In this document: piece by piece, positions 38,298 through 42,004 of the stretch
Layout: every line of letters begins with the position of its first letter
Numbering within the stretch: position 1 is the first letter of the stretch
NCBI GenBank assembly: GCA_025964295.1
Contig: JAOPZD010000291.1
Location: forward strand, 1-42,004
Reading direction: 5' to 3'
Length of the DNA: 42,004 nt
From: Conexibacter sp.
GTDB lineage: Bacteria; Actinomycetota; Thermoleophilia; Solirubrobacterales; Solirubrobacteraceae
Translations under genes and position numbers: made by a program
The notes under the pieces: model-generated
Told to the model about the DNA's origin: nothing
Databases searched by the model: none
The model's input: only the letters and a program-made list of their open reading frames with translations

Positions 38298-38298
38298 G

Positions 38299-39300
38299 GT
38301 GCACGGGGCCCGGCGCCCGCTGCCCCTGGTTCTTCCGCTCCCGTTCCCGGTCGGCACCGCGAACGCGTGGCTGCTGCCGGGAGACCCGCTGACGCTCATC
38401 GACACGGGTCTGGGGTGGCCCCCGGCTGCACGCGCACTCGATGAAGCGCTTGGGGATCACGGAGTCCGCGTCGCCGACCTTGAGCTTGTCGTGCTCACGC
38501 ACCACCACGTCGACCACGTCGGCCTCGCCTCTGAGATCCAGGCCCGGTCGGGGTGCCGGATCGCCGCGCACGCCGCGACGGCGGCACGACTCGCTGACGT
38601 GGTCGCGACCCGAGCGCTCGATGACGCCTGGCAGGTGGCGATGCTCCACCTCCATGGCGCCGGCGAAGCCGAGACGGGGGAGGTCGGCGCGGCGGCGGCC
38701 GACGCCGCGAGCTGGCAGGTGTCGCTCACCGTCGACGACGTGCTCGCCGACGGCGACATCGTGCGCGCGGGTGGCCACAGCCTCGAGGTGACGCTGCGGC
38801 CGGGACACTGCTCCACCGACACCTTGTTCGTCGCGGCCGACGACGGCTGGGCGATGCTGGGAGACCACCTGCTGGCCTTTGCCCCATCTCCGGTGATCAT
38901 CGATCCAGGAGGGGCCCCTCCGGACCCGCGGCGCCGGCCGAGGAGCCTTGCCACCTACCGCGCCGGGCTCGCGCGCACCGCCGCGTCGGGCCTGAGGACC
39001 GGCTTCACCGGTCACGGTCCTGTAGTGGACGATCCCGCCGCGCTCGCGCGTGTCCGACTCGCGGACCAGGACCGCCGGGCGCAGCGACTGCTGGAGATCA
39101 TGCCCAAGGGCGGGGCGACCGCCTGGGCGCTCGCACAGGCGTCCCGGAGACCACGCGACGCGACGGGGGAACGTCACCCGATGTCGTTCGCGTACCTCAT
39201 GTTGTGCGAGGCGCTCGGGCTGCTCGACCTGCTCGCCGACCGCGGCGAGGTGCGCGAGCGAGCGGAGTGTGAGGTGGTGCTGTTCGAGCGCTGCGCATGA
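38299..39300 (+). CDS. Metallo-beta-lactamase-fold hydrolase
   Basis: 333 residues from GTG 38299, one base after the MaoC stop, so read by re-initiation. The metal motif THHHVDHVG (HxHxDH) is near residues 68-75, further ligands lie in RPGHCSTDT, LGDHLL and TGHGP, and a helical C-terminal extension follows (RAQRLLEIMPKGGATAWALA ... AYLMLCEALGLLDLL), as in the LACTB2/RNase-Z-like hydrolase group. In this setting a CoA thioester or lactone hydrolase is plausible. Third gene of the MaoC operon. Confidence 0.87.
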   Translation: MHGARRPLPLVLPLPFPVGTANAWLLPGDPLTLIDTGLGWPPAARALDEALGDHGVRVADLELVVLTHHHVDHVGLASEIQARSGCRIAAHAATAARLADVVATRALDDAWQVAMLHLHGAGEAETGEVGAAAADAASWQVSLTVDDVLADGDIVRAGGHSLEVTLRPGHCSTDTLFVAADDGWAMLGDHLLAFAPSPVIIDPGGAPPDPRRRPRSLATYRAGLARTAASGLRTGFTGHGPVVDDPAALARVRLADQDRRAQRLLEIMPKGGATAWALAQASRRPRDATGERHPMSFAYLMLCEALGLLDLLADRGEVRERAECEVVLFERCA

Positions 39301-39315
39301 CCGGGAGCGGTGAGG

Positions 39316-40167
39316 TCATCCAGGCGGCGCGGTCCGGGGCATCCGCATGGCGCGCCTGACGAGGCCATCGAACCACTGGGCGGGCAGCAGGGCATGCAAG
39401 AGCGACTCCAGGCGGGCGTCCGGTCCGAGGGTGTACACGGTGCGTCGGCGGCGGCCCGTCAGGCAATCGGCGATGAGGCCCCCGGCTCGCTCGGCCGGGA
39501 TCCCATGGCCCGCAGTCCAATCCATGATCTCTCGCAGCGCCGTCATCTGCGGCCCGTAGAGCGCCTGTGCGCCGGGGCGGAGTCCTGCGAGGCGGTCGGC
39601 CCCATCAGGTGCATCCGCCTTCCCCCAGATCGGCGTGGTGATGGAGCCGGGGACGATGAGCGTCACGTCGACCCCCCACGGCTTCAGCTCCTGCCGGAGA
39701 ACCCTGGTCATCGAGTGGAGTGCTGCCTTCGTGACGGTATACGCGCCGCCATACGGGGCGTCTATGCGTCCGCCGATGCTCCCGACGTTGACGATGCGCC
39801 CCCGGGCGGCGCGGAGCGCGGGCAGGACCGCCTGCGTCACCGCCAGCTGGCCGACGAGACCGATCTCGAGCTGGCTCCGCAGATCGTTGAGCGGCAGCAC
39901 CTCAAGGGGTCCCGTGACCATGATCCCCGCGTTGTTGACGAGCCCTGCCAGGCGACCGCCCGCGAAACGCTCCGCGAGTTCTGAGAGGGCAGCCGGATCG
40001 GTGACGTCCAGCAGGAGCGGCTCGATGCCCTCGCGCGTGAGCGCGTCGGCGTCACGCTTCCGGCGCACCCCGCCGAGCACCGGGACCCCCCTCGCGAGGA
40101 GGGCCCGGGCCGTGGCGCGTCCGATGCCGGTGGACGCGCCGGTGACCAGACACGGATCCGAGAGCAC
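39316..40167 (-). CDS. Short-chain dehydrogenase/reductase
   Basis: 283 residues, GTG start. Cofactor loop TGASTGIG, NNAG, catalytic Ser in NVGSIGG and YTVTK (Tyr-x-x-x-Lys). An extended C-terminus (RRRRTVYTLGPDARLESLLHALLPAQWFDGLVRRAMRM, quoted in parts) is like SDRs acting on lipid-type substrates. It follows the other SDR by 21 nt on the same strand and converges on the MBL gene. Confidence 0.88.
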   Translation of the reverse strand: MLSDPCLVTGASTGIGRATARALLARGVPVLGGVRRKRDADALTREGIEPLLLDVTDPAALSELAERFAGGRLAGLVNNAGIMVTGPLEVLPLNDLRSQLEIGLVGQLAVTQAVLPALRAARGRIVNVGSIGGRIDAPYGGAYTVTKAALHSMTRVLRQELKPWGVDVTLIVPGSITTPIWGKADAPDGADRLAGLRPGAQALYGPQMTALREIMDWTAGHGIPAERAGGLIADCLTGRRRRTVYTLGPDARLESLLHALLPAQWFDGLVRRAMRMPRTAPPG

Positions 40168-40188
40168 CGCCGACGGTTTCGCGTCCGC

Positions 40189-41061
40189 TCAGCGGTTGCG
40201 CTGGTCGGCCAGCTCCACGAGCTCGCCGAGCTCGAGCGCCGCCGCGTCACCCTCGCCCACGATCCCCTGCAACCGCTGGGTGACGAGGGGGAAGAACTCC
40301 GGGTTCGTGAGGATGTGCACGCGCCGCGCCTTGATCCCGGCGACGACCATGTCGGCCACCACCGCTGGGCTGAGGCCGTGTTCCGAGAGGTGCACCTTCA
40401 GTGACTCGCGCAGCTGCTCTATGGCGGGCGCGGCCGGGCGGTTGATCATCTTGCGGTCGTCGGGGACGTTGGACTCGTCGTTCATGTTCGTGTTCACCGC
40501 GCCGGGGCAGAGGACGGAGATCCCGACCTGGCTGCCTTCCATCGCGAGCTCGTTGCTGAGCGTCTCCGTCAGGGCGACGACGCCGGCCTTGCTGACGTTG
40601 TACGGCGCGATGAAGGGCCCGTGTATGAGGCCGCCCATGGACGCCGTGTTGACGATGTGTCCATCGTCCTGGGCGCGCAGCATCGGCAGAAACGCGCGCG
40701 TCCCGTAGACCACGCCCCAGAGGTTCACGCCGAGTTGGAACTCCCAATCCTCGAGCGTGAGGTCGGTGAACGCGCACGGGCCACCGGTTCCGGCGTTGTT
40801 GCACACGACATGGGCGGTCCCGAAGGCCTCGGCCGTCTTGGCGGCGAGGGCATCGACCTGCCGGACGTCCGAGACGTCGGTCTTCACCGCGAGGACCTCG
40901 ACGCCCTCGCCGCGTAGCCGCTGCTCGAGCGCGGGCAGCTCCGGGTCGATGTCAGCGATGACCAGCTTCATCCTCTCCTGGGCAAAACGCTCGGCCAATG
41001 CGAGTCCGATGCCGCTTGCGGCCCCCGTGACGACCGCGACCTTGCCTGTGAACTCCTCCAT
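40189..41061 (-). CDS. Short-chain dehydrogenase/reductase
   Basis: 290 residues; the second of two adjacent ATGs (41061) has GGAGG 5 nt upstream. Cofactor loop TGAASGIG, ADID (acidic residue favouring NAD), CNNAGTGG, Ser in TASMGG and YNVSK. The C-terminal extension (VVADMVVAGIKARRVHILTNPEF) is of the type seen in SDRs encoded with APH-like kinases and acyl-CoA dehydrogenases. Likely an alcohol or 3-hydroxyacyl dehydrogenase of the pathway. Middle gene of the operon APH-like kinase, SDR, SDR. Confidence 0.9.
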   Translation of the reverse strand: MEEFTGKVAVVTGAASGIGLALAERFAQERMKLVIADIDPELPALEQRLRGEGVEVLAVKTDVSDVRQVDALAAKTAEAFGTAHVVCNNAGTGGPCAFTDLTLEDWEFQLGVNLWGVVYGTRAFLPMLRAQDDGHIVNTASMGGLIHGPFIAPYNVSKAGVVALTETLSNELAMEGSQVGISVLCPGAVNTNMNDESNVPDDRKMINRPAAPAIEQLRESLKVHLSEHGLSPAVVADMVVAGIKARRVHILTNPEFFPLVTQRLQGIVGEGDAAALELGELVELADQRNR

Positions 41062-41122
41062 CATGACCTCCACTTTGGTTTCGAATAAAGATGAGGGCCG
41101 CGTGCGCGGTGACCCTGCGTGA

Positions 41123-42004
41123 TCACGGCGCCGACAGCGCGGCCATGACGCGGGCGAGGTCCCGGCTCAACTCCGGGATCGGCCGCCCCATCAACTCGGC
41201 GAGGAGCTGGGTCACCTGGTTGTTCGTGCCCATCGCGGTGTCCCGGGGCAGGACGCCCGCAGCGATGAGCATGTTCGTCGATCGCACGCCGATGACGGCG
41301 TAGCGCGTCGCCGCGAGCAGCTCGAAATAGGCCACGTCCCGGACCGGACGCCCCAGGAATCCGGCATAGACGTCGATCGTCTCGGCCCGGGTCGGCCAGC
41401 CCGGCAAGGGCGCGACGCCGAAGCCGTCGGTGGACCACCGATCCATCATGAGCCACCACCCGAGGTCGAGCTCGGGTGGACCGAGCGTCACGAGCTCCCA
41501 GTCGAGGACGGCGCGGACGCCGAGGTCGGGCCCGAACAGCATGTTCCCCGGACGGCAGTCGCCCCAGCTCACGGCCGTCTCCTGGCGGTCGGGGCGCCCG
41601 CCTCGCAGCTCCACGAGCGCACTGGCGATCAGCTCGGGGACGTCTCCGTCGCTTGCCCACGACGCCCAGCGCTCGACCCATCCGAGGTAGCGCTCGAGCC
41701 CGGCTGCGCCCGGGCCGTCCGCCTGCAGCCCGGCGAACTCGGGGCCCTCCAGGCGGTTGATGGCCGCGAGGGAGCGCAGCCCGTTGACTGCGAGGTCATG
41801 CCGGGAGCCGGGGTCCAGCTCGGTCACCCAGCCGGCGGCGTGGAACGTCGGCGCCGTGGACGGGACCCGGCCCTCCACGTGATCCATGACGAAGAAGGGC
41901 GCGCCCAGCGGTTCGGGGTCCGCTTCCTCCCAGCGCACCCGAGGCACTGCGACAGCGCTGGCGACGGCGCGCTGTGCTGCCGCCTGCGCGAGCACATCCG
42001 CATC
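41123..42004 (-). CDS. Aminoglycoside phosphotransferase-like kinase (ACAD10-type), 5' end off window
   Basis: At least 293 residues, open to the window edge, so the N-terminus with the ATP-binding lysine is missing. Catalytic loop SWGDCRPGNMLF (HGDxxxxN type with Trp for His) and metal motif VLDWELVTLGPPELDLGWW. In actinobacterial degradation clusters such kinases sit beside acyl-CoA dehydrogenases and SDRs and, like the ACAD10/11 kinase domain, may phosphorylate a hydroxy-acyl-CoA to allow elimination. An antibiotic-resistance role is unlikely from context. Upstream of the two SDRs, 61 nt from the next start. Confidence 0.85.
   Translation of the reverse strand, partial: DADVLAQAAAQRAVASAVAVPRVRWEEADPEPLGAPFFVMDHVEGRVPSTAPTFHAAGWVTELDPGSRHDLAVNGLRSLAAINRLEGPEFAGLQADGPGAAGLERYLGWVERWASWASDGDVPELIASALVELRGGRPDRQETAVSWGDCRPGNMLFGPDLGVRAVLDWELVTLGPPELDLGWWLMMDRWSTDGFGVAPLPGWPTRAETIDVYAGFLGRPVRDVAYFELLAATRYAVIGVRSTNMLIAAGVLPRDTAMGTNNQVTQLLAELMGRPIPELSRDLARVMAALSAP

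Noticed and set aside
41123..42004. Aminoglycoside resistance kinase
   Set aside because: Although of the APH fold, it is operonic with two SDRs in a catabolic cluster, like the ACAD10-type kinases; no resistance context is seen.

Overview
The window is high-GC DNA, and every gene block reads as actinobacterial. The closest fit is class Thermoleophilia (Solirubrobacterales-like). The clues are a remnant of the secreted collagen-like family whose N-terminus reads ITGSNVKNGSL..DVKDRSLLRKDFK, secreted proteins with CSLDG..CxSPKxY..L..GxHTF Ig-like repeats, and a catabolic gene set rich in CoA ligases, MaoC and SDR enzymes. The assignment is inferred from protein style, not from a marker gene.

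Region 1 (44-9318) is an integrated mobile element. It sits in the 3' half of a tRNA-Thr(CGT) gene (44-116) and is bounded by 45-bp direct repeats (75-119 and 9274-9318). It carries a tyrosine integrase with a zinc-ribbon/HTH excisionase-like partner, a small serine recombinase, XRE-type regulators, and a RepA-like AAA ATPase beside an eight-copy iteron array (5589-5844) that looks like a replication origin. It also carries a chain of four tiny translationally coupled genes below a regulator, and a two-gene cargo: a SIR2-like (DUF4917-type) protein plus a membrane protein built from 13-residue repeats. I see no capsid, tail or conjugation genes, so it resembles a satellite or an AICE-like replicating island. 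The SIR2/repeat-protein pair is the best candidate here for an undescribed defence-like system.

Region 2 (9319-10165) is a decayed second insertion with an IS256-type transposase remnant, an integrase remnant and a third copy of the tRNA end. Region 3 (about 10.2-25.4 kb) lies between the third copy and a fourth, 30-bp truncated copy (25348-25377). It may be an old island. It holds a three-gene exported-protein operon (10388-16188) and a giant kinase/pseudo-cyclase/STAND/propeller protein coupled to an FHA-HTH regulator. It also holds a frameshifted DUF5677-like gene, a NERD-domain protein and an HNH putative restriction endonuclease.

Region 4 (25.4-42.0 kb) is chromosomal catabolism: acetoacetyl-CoA synthetase, an alpha/beta hydrolase, a flavin reductase fused to an IclR-like sensor domain, an operon of cytochrome P450, CMD/acyl-CoA synthetase fusion and aldehyde dehydrogenase, a beta-hydroxyacid dehydrogenase, SnoaL and TetR, a VOC protein, a MaoC pair with a metallo-beta-lactamase-fold hydrolase, and two SDRs behind an APH-like kinase. 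Related short palindromes (core near CCAAnCGnTTGG) recur in the promoter regions and suggest control by one or a few TetR-type repressors. The likely role is oxidation, CoA activation and beta-oxidation-like breakdown of a cyclic or branched carboxylic compound; the substrate cannot be read from the sequence.
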